In this document: positions 19,159 to 30,136 of the stretch, one piece after another
How the letters are laid out: each line of letters opens with the position of its first letter
Position numbering within the stretch: the stretch's first letter is position 1
NCBI RefSeq assembly: GCF_006539505.1
Contig: NZ_BJND01000016.1
Coordinates: 124,001 to 188,000, forward strand
Direction of reading: 5' to 3'
Length of the DNA: 64,000 nucleotides
DNA from: Streptomyces spinoverrucosus
GTDB lineage: Bacteria > Actinomycetota > Actinomycetes > Streptomycetales > Streptomycetaceae
The notes under the pieces: model-generated
Told to the model about the DNA's origin: nothing
The model's database searches: none
The model's input: only the letters and a program-made list of their open reading frames with translations
Made by a program: the position numbers and the translations under genes

Positions 19159-20382
19159 ATGGGACGGCTGTCACGTCGGGCGTTCGCGCTGGCCGCACTG
19201 TCGACGCTGGCGATGGCGGGCGACGCGGGCGCGGCCTCCGCGCGGCGGCCGCGCGCCACCACCGAGATGCGGGGGATGTGGCTGGCCACCGTGACCAACC
19301 GGGACTGGCCGTCGCGCACGGGTCTGACCGCCGCACAGCAGCGCGCCGAACTGTTCGCCCACCTCGACGCGGCGGCCCGGCGCCGTCTGAACACGGTGAT
19401 CCTCCAGGTGCGGCCGACGGCCGACGCGCTGTGGCCGTCGCCGTACGAGCCGTGGTCGCAGTACCTCACCGGCACCCAGGGCCGCGATCCCGGCTGGGAC
19501 CCGCTCGGCACGGCCATCGCCGAGGCGCACGCCCGGGGGCTTCAGCTGCACGCCTGGTTCAACCCGCTGCGCGTCGCCGTGCACCCCGACCCGAGCCGCC
19601 TCATCGCCTCCCACCCGGCCCGGCGGCACCCCGACTGGGTGGTGCCGTACGGCGGGAAGCTCTACTACAACCCGGGGCTGCCGGAGGTCCGCACCTTCGT
19701 GCTTGACGCGATGCTGGACGCGGTGGCGAAGTACCCGATCGACGCCGTCCACTTCGACGACTACTTCTACCCGTACCCGATCGCAGGCCATGCCTTCGAC
19801 GACGACGAGGCCTACGACACCCACGGCGGCGCCTTCTCCAACCGCGCCGACTGGCGGCGCGACAACATCAACCGGCTGGTGCGCGACATGGCGGCCCGCA
19901 TCAAGCAGATCCGCCCCGGCACCCGCTTCGGGATCAGCCCCTTCGGGGTGTGGCGCAACGCCTCCACCGACCCGCGCGGCTCGGACACGCGGGCGCTGCA
20001 GTCGTACGACGAGATCTACGCGGACACCCGCAGATGGGTGCGGGAGAACTGGATCGACTACATCTGCCCGCAGCTGTACTGGCACATCGGCAACTCCGCC
20101 GCCGACTACGCCAAACTCGTGCCCTGGTGGGCCGACGTGGCGCGGGGCAGCGCAACACAGCTGTACGTGGGGGAGGCGCTGTACCGGGCCGGTGACCCGG
20201 CGCAGGCCGCGGCCTGGCAGGACCCGGCCGAGCTGTCCCGGCATCTGACGTACGCACGGGACCACCCGGAGGTACGCGGGCACGTCTACTTCGCCGCCAG
20301 AGAGGTGGCGGCGGACGACTTCGGGGCCATGGCGCGGGTGGTCGCCGACCACTACCAGCAGTCGGCGACACCCCCGCGCTGA
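19159..20382 (+). CDS. Tat-exported glycosyl hydrolase-like 10 (GHL10/YngK type) protein
   Basis: A 407-residue protein starting MGRLSRRAFALAAL, a twin-arginine signal (SRRAFA), so it should be exported folded. The mature protein begins with EMRGMWLATVTNRDWPSR, the hallmark of the DUF187/GHL10 group, and continues with ILQVRPTADALWPS, HAWFNPLR and VHFDDYFYPYP, all lining a TIM-barrel active site with acidic residues. These proteins are thought to act on cell wall or extracellular glycans, but the substrate is unproven. ATG 19159 lies eight bases after GGGGG. It converges on the DUF1918 gene. Confidence 0.88.
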   Translation: MGRLSRRAFALAALSTLAMAGDAGAASARRPRATTEMRGMWLATVTNRDWPSRTGLTAAQQRAELFAHLDAAARRRLNTVILQVRPTADALWPSPYEPWSQYLTGTQGRDPGWDPLGTAIAEAHARGLQLHAWFNPLRVAVHPDPSRLIASHPARRHPDWVVPYGGKLYYNPGLPEVRTFVLDAMLDAVAKYPIDAVHFDDYFYPYPIAGHAFDDDEAYDTHGGAFSNRADWRRDNINRLVRDMAARIKQIRPGTRFGISPFGVWRNASTDPRGSDTRALQSYDEIYADTRRWVRENWIDYICPQLYWHIGNSAADYAKLVPWWADVARGSATQLYVGEALYRAGDPAQAAAWQDPAELSRHLTYARDHPEVRGHVYFAAREVAADDFGAMARVVADHYQQSATPPR

Positions 20383-20383
20383 A

Positions 20384-20584
20384 TCACTGCCCGGTGGTGG
20401 TTTCCCTGTGCCGGATCTCGGTGTCGGGGCCCGGTGAGCACAGCCCCTCGTGCCCGTCCTGGAAGCGGACGCGGTACGGGGGTTCGCCCTTCTGGCCCAG
20501 CACTTCGACGATCTCGCCGACCTTGTCGTGCTGTCCGACCACCCTGCCGTGCTGGACAAGCTGGTCGCCCACGCTTGCGCGCAT
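20384..20584 (-). CDS. DUF1918 domain protein
   Basis: A small 66-residue protein. MRASVGDQLVQHGRVVGQ and GEIVEVLGQKGEPPYRVRF are characteristic of DUF1918, a small SH3-like beta barrel of unknown function common in actinobacteria. The ATG at 20584 is chosen because AGGAGG lies six bases before it; an in-frame GTG at 20599 actually overlaps that ribosome site. It stops next to the GHL10 gene. Confidence 0.85.
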   Translation of the reverse strand: MRASVGDQLVQHGRVVGQHDKVGEIVEVLGQKGEPPYRVRFQDGHEGLCSPGPDTEIRHRETTTGQ

Positions 20585-20674
20585 CTGGGGCCTCCTCACG
20601 ATGTGCGGGAGCAGCGGTCCGTGGCTTTGAGTCTACGGCGGACAGCGCCGGTCGGTACCGGCGCGGAACGTCGC

Positions 20675-21589
20675 TCAGCCTCGCGCCCGTTGCGTGACGG
20701 CGATGCAGACGAGCACTGCCGCGGCCGTCAACGGGGCGGCCACTGTCAGGTGCTCGCCCAGCAGCAGCACCGACCACACCAGTGTGAGCAGCGGCTGGGC
20801 CAACTGCAACTGGCTGGCCTTGGGGATGCCGATGGCCGCCATGCCCCGGTACCAGACGACGAGACCCAGGAACTGCGAGCCCGCCGCGACCCACAGCACA
20901 CCGGTCACGCTGTGAAAGGTGAGCTGCACGGGCTCGTACGACAGCGCCAGCGCGGTGGCGGGCACGGTGAGCGGCAGACACAGCACCAGCGCCCAGCCGA
21001 TCACCTGCCAGCCCGGCATGACCCGCGCCAGCCGTCCGCCCTCGGTGTAGCCGGCGGCGCACACCAGCAGTGCCGCGAAGAGATACAGGTCGGCGGTGGA
21101 CAGGGCGCCGCCGCTCTGCTGGATCGTGAACGCCAGCACCGCGGCCGCGCCCACGAGCGCCGCCGCCCAGAAGGTGCGGGAGGGGCGGCTGCCGACGCGC
21201 AGGGCGGACAGCAGCGCGGTCGTCAACGGCAGCAGGCCGACCACGACGGCGGCGTGGGCGGTGGTCGACGTCTGCAGGGCGAGCGTGGTGAGCAGCGGGA
21301 AACCGAACACGACACCGCCGGCCACGACCGCGAGGCCCGTCCAGTGCTCCCGGGCGGGCAGCGGGACGCGCAGCGCCAGCAGACACACGCCCGCGATCAG
21401 AGCCGCGAGCACGATGCGCACGGCGACCAGCGACCAGGGCCCGAAGCCCTCCAGGCCCCAGGCGGTGGCCGGGAAGGTGAGCGAGAAGACGGTGACGCCC
21501 AGGGCGGCCTGGAGGGTGCCGAGGGTGGCCTTCGGCGCACCGCTGACTGCTATCCCGGTCGGTGCGATAGCGCTACTCTGTGTTCTCAT
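20675..21589 (-). CDS. EamA/DMT family exporter
   Basis: A 304-residue permease with about ten hydrophobic helices arranged as two repeated EamA halves, the second ending in SQLQLAQPLLTLVWSVLLLG, a typical EamA motif. Members export amino acids and other metabolites. It is divergent from a MocR-type regulator, and both ATG codons share the four bases CATG, so each promoter lies inside or at the edge of the other gene. A regulator next to an exporter suggests local control by a metabolite, perhaps an amino acid or vitamer; the cargo is unknown. Confidence 0.88.
   Translation of the reverse strand: MRTQSSAIAPTGIAVSGAPKATLGTLQAALGVTVFSLTFPATAWGLEGFGPWSLVAVRIVLAALIAGVCLLALRVPLPAREHWTGLAVVAGGVVFGFPLLTTLALQTSTTAHAAVVVGLLPLTTALLSALRVGSRPSRTFWAAALVGAAAVLAFTIQQSGGALSTADLYLFAALLVCAAGYTEGGRLARVMPGWQVIGWALVLCLPLTVPATALALSYEPVQLTFHSVTGVLWVAAGSQFLGLVVWYRGMAAIGIPKASQLQLAQPLLTLVWSVLLLGEHLTVAAPLTAAAVLVCIAVTQRARG
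21549..21579 (+). promoter_or_regulatory. Operator-like inverted repeat and -10 box of the MocR gene
   Basis: GCTATC (21549-21554) and GATAGC (21566-21571) form an inverted repeat around 11 bases, and TACTCT (21574-21579) is a -10 box whose start point would fall on the ATG at 21588. On the other strand TACGCT lies five bases before the EamA ATG. Both mRNAs could be leaderless. Confidence 0.45.
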
Positions 21590-23024
21590 GCAAGAGCGTA
21601 GCAGTGTCGGTGAACTGGCAAACCAACTGCGAAGGGAACTCGACCACTACTCTCCCGGTGGAAAGCTCCCGTCCAGCCGGGCACTCGTGGAACGGTTCCG
21701 GGTGAGCCCGGTGACCGTCTCCCGTGCCCTCTCCCAACTCGCCGCCGAGGGGCTGGTGGTGACCCGGCCGGGCGCCGGCGCGTTCCGGGCGCGGCCGCGT
21801 ACCGGGGGCGCTCCCGTGGGCGACACCTCGTGGCAGGAGGTGACGCTCAGCGCGGACAGCGCCGCCGAACTCGTACCGCGCACCGTGGACGCCTCCGGGG
21901 TCACCGTCTCGCTCGCCGTGCCGCCGCCGGGGGTGATCGAGTTCAACGGCGGCTATCTGCATCCGTCGCTCCAGCCGGAGAAGGCCATGGCGGCCGCGCT
22001 GTCCCGGGCGGGGCGGCGTCCGGGCGCATGGGGGCGGCCGCCGCTGGAGGGACTGCCGGAGCTGCGCGAGTGGTTCGCGCGCAGCATCGGCGACACGGTA
22101 ACGGCCGCCGAGGTGCTGATCACCTCGGGCGGCCAGTCGGCACTGACGACGGCCCTGCGCGCCCTGGCCCCGCCCGGCGCGCCGGTGCTGGTGGAGTCGC
22201 CGACGTACCCGGGGATGCTGGCGATCGCCCGCGCGGCGGGCCTGCGCCCCGTGCCGGTGCCGGTGGACGCGGACGGGGTCAAGCCCGCGCTGCTCGCCGA
22301 CGCGTTCCGGGCGACCGGGGCGCGGGTCTTCGTCTGCCAGCCGCTGTTCCAGAACCCCACCGGCGCGGTCCTCGCCCCGCAGCGGCGCGGTGAGGTGCTG
22401 CGTATCGCGCGGGAGGCCGGGGCGTTCGTGGTCGAGGACGACTTCGTACGGCGGCTGGTGCACGCGGACGCCGGGCCGCTGCCGCGTCCGCTGGCCGCCG
22501 ACGACCCCGATGGCGTGGTGGTGCACGTCTGCTCGCTCACCAAGGTGACCTCGCCGAGCTTCCGGGTGAGCGCCCTGGCCGCGCGCGGGCCGGTGCTGGA
22601 GCGGCTGCGGGCCATCCAGGTGGTCGACACCTTCTTCGTGCCCAGGCCCCTTCAGGAGGCGGCCCTGGAGCTGGTCGGTTCGCCCGCCTGGCCCCGCCAT
22701 CTGCGCACGGTCTCGACGGAGCTGAAGGCGCGCAGAGACGCGATGACGGCGGCGCTCGGCCTGCACCTGCCCGAACTCACCCTTCCGCACATCCCCTCGG
22801 GCGGCTACCACCTCTGGCTCCGGCTCCCCGACGGCACTGACGAGCCCGCCTTCACCGCGGCCGCCCTCCGCGCGGGCGTGGCCCTCGCGCCCGGCCGCCC
22901 CTACTTCAGCGCCGAGCCCCCGGCGGGCCACGTCCGTCTGAGCTTCGCGGCGGTGGCGGGGGAGGGGGAGATCACGGAGGGGGTACGGCGGCTGCGTACC
23001 GCCTGTGCGGAGGTCCTCGGATAA
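21588..23024 (+). CDS. MocR/PdxR-type GntR regulator with aminotransferase domain
   Basis: A 478-residue regulator. The N-terminal GntR winged helix (about 5-65) includes GKLPSSRALVERFRVSPVTV, and the rest is a type I aminotransferase-fold domain that binds PLP without a known reaction; the Schiff-base lysine is in CSLTKVTSPSFRVS. MocR proteins use PLP or PLP adducts as effector and often control a neighbouring transporter or biosynthetic gene. Its ATG (21588) overlaps that of the divergent EamA exporter, the likely target. A longer in-frame start at 21096 would run through the whole exporter promoter and is rejected. Confidence 0.9.
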   Translation: MQERSSVGELANQLRRELDHYSPGGKLPSSRALVERFRVSPVTVSRALSQLAAEGLVVTRPGAGAFRARPRTGGAPVGDTSWQEVTLSADSAAELVPRTVDASGVTVSLAVPPPGVIEFNGGYLHPSLQPEKAMAAALSRAGRRPGAWGRPPLEGLPELREWFARSIGDTVTAAEVLITSGGQSALTTALRALAPPGAPVLVESPTYPGMLAIARAAGLRPVPVPVDADGVKPALLADAFRATGARVFVCQPLFQNPTGAVLAPQRRGEVLRIAREAGAFVVEDDFVRRLVHADAGPLPRPLAADDPDGVVVHVCSLTKVTSPSFRVSALAARGPVLERLRAIQVVDTFFVPRPLQEAALELVGSPAWPRHLRTVSTELKARRDAMTAALGLHLPELTLPHIPSGGYHLWLRLPDGTDEPAFTAAALRAGVALAPGRPYFSAEPPAGHVRLSFAAVAGEGEITEGVRRLRTACAEVLG

Positions 23025-23064
23025 TCCGTCGACGGCCGCGCGCCCGACCTGCGAGCATCCCGCC

Positions 23065-23502
23065 ATGACCGACCTGCCGTCCCTCGCCGAGGGCTACGAG
23101 ACCTCCACCGACCCCGACCGCGTCGACGTCGAGCGGGTGCATCGGTGGTTGTCGAGCGACGCGTACTGGGCGATCGGGCGATCGCGGGAGAAGCAGGACC
23201 GGGCCGTCGCCGGGTCGCTCAACTTCGGGGTGTACGAGACGGTTTCGGGGGAGCAGGTCGCTTGTGCGCGGGTCGTCACCGACCTGGCGACCTTCGCGTG
23301 GCTCTGCGATGTGTACGTCGATCCGTCGGTGCGGGGCAAGGGCATCGGCACGGCGCTCGTCGAGGCCGTGCGGGAGCACCTGCGGCCGCACGGGCTGCGT
23401 CGCATCCTGCTCGCCACGCACGATGCGCACGGCGTGTACGAGAAGCTCGGGTTCGCCCCGCTGGAGCGGCCGCAGGAATGGATGGCGCTGCATTTCGAGT
23501 GA
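23065..23502 (+). CDS. GNAT family N-acetyltransferase
   Basis: A 145-residue acetyltransferase. The acetyl-CoA motif A is DVYVDPSVRGKGIGTALVEA and motif B lies in the region of ILLATHDAHGVYEKLGF. The acceptor is unknown. ATG 23065 gives the normal GNAT length; the longer frame starts inside the preceding stop region. It follows the MocR gene by 40 bases on the same strand. Confidence 0.87.
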   Translation: MTDLPSLAEGYETSTDPDRVDVERVHRWLSSDAYWAIGRSREKQDRAVAGSLNFGVYETVSGEQVACARVVTDLATFAWLCDVYVDPSVRGKGIGTALVEAVREHLRPHGLRRILLATHDAHGVYEKLGFAPLERPQEWMALHFE

Positions 23503-23605
23503 GTTGTCCGGCTGATCCTGACCTTCCGGTAAGTTTTTGCGGCGCCTCCATAACTCAGCCGTAACACCTCTTGACCTGCTCACTCTCCAGGCACACCATC
23601 CCCGC

Positions 23606-24199
23606 ATGGCACTTCGGGTCACGTTCGTCGCCGCCGCGCGCAGCTCCGCGCTGCTCGCGGAACGTTTCGAGGACGACCGGCCGCTGGACCAGGCGGGCTG
23701 GGACGAGGTGCAGCGCGTCGCCCGCGACCTGGTGCCGCTCGCGGCGGCCGAGCTGCGCTACTGCTCGCCCACCCCCCGCAGCCGCGCCACCGGCGACGCG
23801 CTCGGCTACGCCCCGCTGGCGCAACTCGCCCTGCGTGACTGCGACATGGGCCGCTGGCGCGGGCTCACGCTCGGGGAGGCGATGGCCCGGGAGCCGGAGG
23901 CGGTGGACGCCTGGCTCGCCGACCCCCGCTCCACACCGCACGGCGGTGAGTCACTGCTCGCCTTCATCTCCCGCGTCGGCGGCTGGCTCGACACCCGTCC
24001 CGTCGAGGACGGCTGCCGGATCGTCGCCGTGGCCGAGCCCTCGGTGATCCGCGCGGCCCTGGTGTACGCCCTGAAGGCACCGCCCTCGACGTTCTGGAGC
24101 CTCGACGTCTGCTCCCTGTCCACAACCACCGTCGCGGGCCGCGCGGGCCGCTGGAACCTGCGCTTCGAAAGCGGCCCCGCTCAGGCCTCGCGCGTGTAG
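23606..24199 (+). CDS. Histidine-phosphatase fold protein lacking catalytic histidines
   Basis: A 197-residue protein of the phosphoglycerate mutase / histidine phosphatase fold. The region LRYCSPTPRSRATGDALG and the segment MGRWRGLTLGEAM match the family, as does HGGESLLAFISRVGGWLD. The first catalytic motif RHG is replaced by AAR in TFVAAARSSAL, and the second (usually SHGG before VIRA) reads AEPSVIRAALV, so both catalytic histidines are missing. It is probably not a phosphatase and may be a binding or regulatory relative. ATG 23606 (MALRVTFVAA) is preferred. Its end overlaps the convergent gene by 19 bases. Confidence 0.8.
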   Translation: MALRVTFVAAARSSALLAERFEDDRPLDQAGWDEVQRVARDLVPLAAAELRYCSPTPRSRATGDALGYAPLAQLALRDCDMGRWRGLTLGEAMAREPEAVDAWLADPRSTPHGGESLLAFISRVGGWLDTRPVEDGCRIVAVAEPSVIRAALVYALKAPPSTFWSLDVCSLSTTTVAGRAGRWNLRFESGPAQASRV

Positions 24200-24624
24200 T
24201 CCGTCGTCAGTACGAGGTCCTTCGCCGGGCCGCGCACCCGCCACACCGTCCGCCAGTGGTCCGCGTCCAGGACGGTGAACTCGCCCCGGTAGAGGTCGGC
24301 CGAGCAGGGGTGGTCGGTGACGTGCCGGCCGGTGGTCAGGTCGAGGTCGTGGAAGGGGCGGCCGTCGGCGAAGCGGACCTCCGCCGTGCCGCGCGACGGT
24401 CCGGGCAGGTAGCGCAGCGTCCGCTCGGCCGGTCGGGACACGCCCTGCCAGACGAAAGTGCCGGACTCCTCGTGCAGCAGACCGCCGCCCTCAAGTGACC
24501 CGAAGACCGTCGTCCCCTCGAACCGCCCCTCGTCCCCGCTCGCGAGATCGCGCACCGACCGCTCCACCCGCCAGCGCCCGGCCAGATACCCCAGCACATC
24601 CGGCACTGGCCAGAACTCGCCCAT
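24181..24624 (-). CDS. DUF6314-like small soluble protein
   Basis: A 147-residue protein without an assigned function. It is beta-rich and lipocalin-like in pattern: VLGYLAGRWRVERSVRDLAS at the start, GRFEGTTVFGSLEGGGLLHEE, then RVRGPAKDLVLTTDYTREA at the end, which I associate with the actinobacterial DUF6314 group. ATG 24624 is chosen over 24738 because the extra residues are low in coding character and run into the promoter of the divergent arabinofuranosidase gene. GGAGAG lies upstream. Confidence 0.72.
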   Translation of the reverse strand: MGEFWPVPDVLGYLAGRWRVERSVRDLASGDEGRFEGTTVFGSLEGGGLLHEESGTFVWQGVSRPAERTLRYLPGPSRGTAEVRFADGRPFHDLDLTTGRHVTDHPCSADLYRGEFTVLDADHWRTVWRVRGPAKDLVLTTDYTREA

Positions 24625-24695
24625 CCCGATCCGCTCTCCGTCCCGTCCGTTGCTGCGCGACCCATTGACGCGTCCCTGTCCCCTCCCTATCTTGC

Positions 24696-24732
24696 CGTTC
24701 GAAGTGCTGACCATTGTCCGATATATCGAACG
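24696..24732. promoter_or_regulatory. Palindromes before the arabinofuranosidase gene
   Basis: CGATATATCG (24719-24728) is a perfect palindrome in an otherwise GC-rich region, and CGTTCGA (24696-24702) with TCGAACG (24726-24732) forms a wider inverted repeat. Position and AT content suggest an operator for a sugar-responsive repressor. Confidence 0.45.
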
Positions 24733-24771
24733 TCTCATTCAGATATCTCCCCACCGAGCCGCGGAGTATCC

Positions 24772-27246
24772 ATGTCACGCACCCGCTGGAGACTCGGCCT
24801 GACGGTCACCGCCTGTCTGGTGGCCGCCGCCGTCGTCCCCGCCCCCGCGCACGCCGAAGCCGTCACCGACTACGAGATCACCCTCGACCCGACGGCGACG
24901 GGCGCGACGATCGACGACACGATGTACGGCGTCTTCTTCGAGGACATCAACCGGGCCGCCGACGGCGGCCTGTACGCCGAGCTCGTGCAGAACCGCTCCT
25001 TCGAGTACTCCACCGCCGACAACGGCTCCTACACCCCGCTGACCTCCTGGGCGGTTAACGGCACGGCGCAGGTCGTCGACGACGACGGACGGCTCAACGA
25101 GCGCAACCGCAACTACCTCTCCCTGGACGCCGACTCGGCCGTGACCAACGCCGGGTACAACACCGGCATCCGGGTCGAGAAGGGCAAGAGGTACGACTTC
25201 TCGGTGTGGGCCCGCGCCGCGTCCGGCACGACACTCACCGTGTCCCTCAAGGACGCCGCAGGCGAACTGGCCCGTGTCCGCCAGGTGGCCGCTAAGGGCG
25301 CCTGGAAGAAGTACACCGCCACCTTCACCGCGACCCGCACCAGCAACCGCGGCCGCCTCACCGTCGCCGCCACCGAGGCCGCCGCGCTCGACATGGTGTC
25401 GCTGTTCCCGCGCGACACCTACAAGAACCAGCCGAACGGCCTGCGCAAGGATCTCGCCGAGAAGATCGAGGCCCTCAACCCCGCCTTCGTGCGCTTCCCC
25501 GGCGGCTGCCTGGTCAACACCGGCTCCATGGAGGACTACAGCGAGGCGTCCGGCTGGCAGCGCAAGCGGTCGTACCAGTGGAAGGACACCATCGGCCCGG
25601 TCGAGCAGCGGGCGACGAACGCCAACTTCTGGGGCTACAACCAGAGTTACGGCCTCGGCTACTACGAGTACTTCCGCTTCGCCGAGGACGTCGGCGCCAT
25701 GCCGCTGCCCGTCGTCCCCGCCCTGGTCACCGGCTGCGGCCAGAACCGGGCCACGGACGACGAGGCGCTGCTCCAGCGGCACATCCAGGACACCCTCGAC
25801 CTCATCGAGTTCGCCAACGGCCCGGCGAACTCGAAATGGGGCAAGGTGCGCGCCGAGATGGGCCACCCGAAGCCCTTCCACCTCACCCACATCGGCGTCG
25901 GCAACGAGGAGAACCTCCCCAACGAGTTCTTCGCCCGCTTCCAGAAGTTCCGCGCGGCGATCGAGGCCAAGTACCCGGACATCACGGTCATCTCCAACTC
26001 CGGCCCCGACGACACGGGCACGACCTTCGACACCGCCTGGAAGCTCAACCGCGAGGGCAACGTCGACATGGTCGACGAGCACTACTACAACAGCCCGCAG
26101 TGGTTCCTGCAGAACAACGACCGCTACGACAGCTACGACCGCAAGGGCCCCAAGGTCTTCCTCGGTGAGTACGCCTCCCAGGGCAACGCCTGGCAGAACG
26201 CCCTCGCCGAGGCCGCGTACATGACCGGTCTGGAGCGCAACGCGGACGTCGTCAAGCTCGCCTCGTACGCTCCGCTGCTCGCCAACGAGGACTACGTGCA
26301 GTGGCGCCCGGACATGATCTGGTTCAACAACCACGCCTCCTGGGGCTCGGCCAGCTACGAGGTCCAGAAGCTGTTCATGAACAACGTCGGCGACCGGGTC
26401 GTACCGTCGAGGGCGACCACCACGCCGGACACCAGCGGCCCCATCTCCGGCGCCGTCGGCCTGTCGACGTGGGCGACCAGCGCGGCGTACGACGATGTGA
26501 AGGTCACCGCCGCCGACGGCACCACGCTGCTCAGCGACGACTTCTCCGGTGACGCATCACAGTGGAAGCACGTCGGGGGCGGCAGCTGGAGCGTCCAGGA
26601 CGGGGCCTACGTCCAGACCGACGCCGCCGCCGAGAACACCATGGTCACCGCCGGCGACCCGGCCTGGCAGGACTACGACCTGCATGTGAAGGCCACCAAG
26701 AAGTCCGGCAACGAGGGCTTCCTGGTCGCCTTCGGCGTCAAGGACACCGGCAACTACTACTGGTGGAACCTCGGCGGCTGGAACAACACCCAGTCCGCCG
26801 TCGAGAAGGCCGCGGACGGCGGCAAGTCGACCATCGTCTCCAAGGCCGGGTCGATCGAGACGGGCCGCGCCTACGACATCGACATCAAGGTGCGCGGCCG
26901 GCAGGTGAGCCTCTACCTCGACGGCCAGCTGTGGAGCAGCTTCACCGACAACAAACCGGCCGAGCCCTTCCGTCAGGTCGTCACCAAGGACGACCGCACC
27001 GGTGACCTGATCGTCAAGGTCGTCAACGCCCAGTCCTCGGCCGCCCGCACGGCCATCGACCTGGGCGGCGCGAAGGTCGCGTCCAGGGCCCGGGTGACCA
27101 CGCTGGCCGCCGCGCCGGACGACGTGAACACCGAGACGGACACGCCGGTCAGCCCGGCCAGGTCCACTTTCTCGGGAGTCGCGGACACCTTCACGTACAC
27201 CTTCCCCGCCAACTCCGTCACCTTCCTGCGGATCAAGCAGAGGTGA
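24772..27246 (+). CDS. Secreted alpha-L-arabinofuranosidase, GH51 family
   Basis: An 824-residue exported enzyme that removes arabinose side chains from arabinoxylan or arabinan. Signal peptide about 1-28 (cleavage after AHA). A carbohydrate-binding-like jelly roll (about 70-210) precedes the TIM barrel; acid/base Glu379 is in IGVGNEENL and nucleophile Glu466 in VFLGEYASQ. After about residue 540 a concanavalin-like segment (LLSDDFSGDASQWKHVGGG) is inserted, and the C-terminal beta domain resumes near the end (FTYTFPANSVTFLRI). The gene follows a palindromic operator candidate and ends before a bidirectional hairpin. Confidence 0.93.
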   Translation: MSRTRWRLGLTVTACLVAAAVVPAPAHAEAVTDYEITLDPTATGATIDDTMYGVFFEDINRAADGGLYAELVQNRSFEYSTADNGSYTPLTSWAVNGTAQVVDDDGRLNERNRNYLSLDADSAVTNAGYNTGIRVEKGKRYDFSVWARAASGTTLTVSLKDAAGELARVRQVAAKGAWKKYTATFTATRTSNRGRLTVAATEAAALDMVSLFPRDTYKNQPNGLRKDLAEKIEALNPAFVRFPGGCLVNTGSMEDYSEASGWQRKRSYQWKDTIGPVEQRATNANFWGYNQSYGLGYYEYFRFAEDVGAMPLPVVPALVTGCGQNRATDDEALLQRHIQDTLDLIEFANGPANSKWGKVRAEMGHPKPFHLTHIGVGNEENLPNEFFARFQKFRAAIEAKYPDITVISNSGPDDTGTTFDTAWKLNREGNVDMVDEHYYNSPQWFLQNNDRYDSYDRKGPKVFLGEYASQGNAWQNALAEAAYMTGLERNADVVKLASYAPLLANEDYVQWRPDMIWFNNHASWGSASYEVQKLFMNNVGDRVVPSRATTTPDTSGPISGAVGLSTWATSAAYDDVKVTAADGTTLLSDDFSGDASQWKHVGGGSWSVQDGAYVQTDAAAENTMVTAGDPAWQDYDLHVKATKKSGNEGFLVAFGVKDTGNYYWWNLGGWNNTQSAVEKAADGGKSTIVSKAGSIETGRAYDIDIKVRGRQVSLYLDGQLWSSFTDNKPAEPFRQVVTKDDRTGDLIVKVVNAQSSAARTAIDLGGAKVASRARVTTLAAAPDDVNTETDTPVSPARSTFSGVADTFTYTFPANSVTFLRIKQR

Positions 27247-27252
27247 CCTGCC

Positions 27253-27291
27253 GGGCGGCTCAGGCGACGCCGACATACGCCTGAGCCGCCC
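27253..27291. terminator. Bidirectional 14-bp terminator hairpin
   Basis: GGGCGGCTCAGGCG (27253-27266) pairs exactly with CGCCTGAGCCGCCC (27278-27291). It lies between two convergent stops (27246 forward, 27310 reverse) and can serve both. Confidence 0.8.
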
Positions 27292-27309
27292 ACATCCGCT
27301 GGACAGGCC

Positions 27310-27861
27310 CTAGAAGTAGGAGTCCATCAGGTCGCGGTCCACGGTGATGGTGGCGCGGTCCAGCGCGGGCAGCCCCAGATGGTCACAGATCAGCCGGGTC
27401 AGCTGCTCCTCGTAGTCCTCGTTCTCGTAGTCCAGCCCGGCCGCCGTGATGAGGGGTGCCATCTTGTTGGGCCAGTACTCACCGATGTAAGCGGGGTCCT
27501 CGTAGTCGATGCAGGACGAGATCCGGCCGTCCTTGTAGTGGTACGCCTTGGGGCCGTGGCCCTTGGCGACGCACGGGTTGGGAATGAACACCATCAGCTC
27601 GGCGCCCTCGGGGCACAGCTTGCGGTAGTCGATGTCGTCGAATTCGCCGCGAGCCGGGTTGAACATGGGGTGCACGATCACACCCCAGTCACCGGGTGCC
27701 GCGTCGTTGCCGTAGGCGAACGGCGGCCGGTGCTGTGCGATCAGTCCTTCGGTCATGGCGGCCAGGCCGGTTCCCTTGTAGTACGCCAGCACGGTCTCGT
27801 CGCCCCCGTACGGATCTTCTCCCAGCCAAGCCATGGCGCCGCTGCCGATCCAATCTGTCAT
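27310..27861 (-). CDS. Hypothetical protein next to argC
   Basis: A 183-residue acidic soluble protein that I do not recognise. It has many aromatic residues (WIGSGAMAWLGEDPYGG, AYHYKDGRIS, GEYWPNKMAPL) and ends RDLMDSYF. There is no signal peptide or membrane segment. ATG 27861 is chosen; the longer frame from 27948 would cross the argC promoter. It is divergent from argC, so its own promoter must overlap the ArgR-type control region. Confidence 0.65.
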   Translation of the reverse strand: MTDWIGSGAMAWLGEDPYGGDETVLAYYKGTGLAAMTEGLIAQHRPPFAYGNDAAPGDWGVIVHPMFNPARGEFDDIDYRKLCPEGAELMVFIPNPCVAKGHGPKAYHYKDGRISSCIDYEDPAYIGEYWPNKMAPLITAAGLDYENEDYEEQLTRLICDHLGLPALDRATITVDRDLMDSYF

Positions 27862-27907
27862 GCTCAGCACCGTAACCGGCGCCACTGGCACACCCAGTCG
27901 GCCGGGA

Positions 27908-30132
<2,225 letters not shown>

Positions 30133-30136
<4 letters not shown>

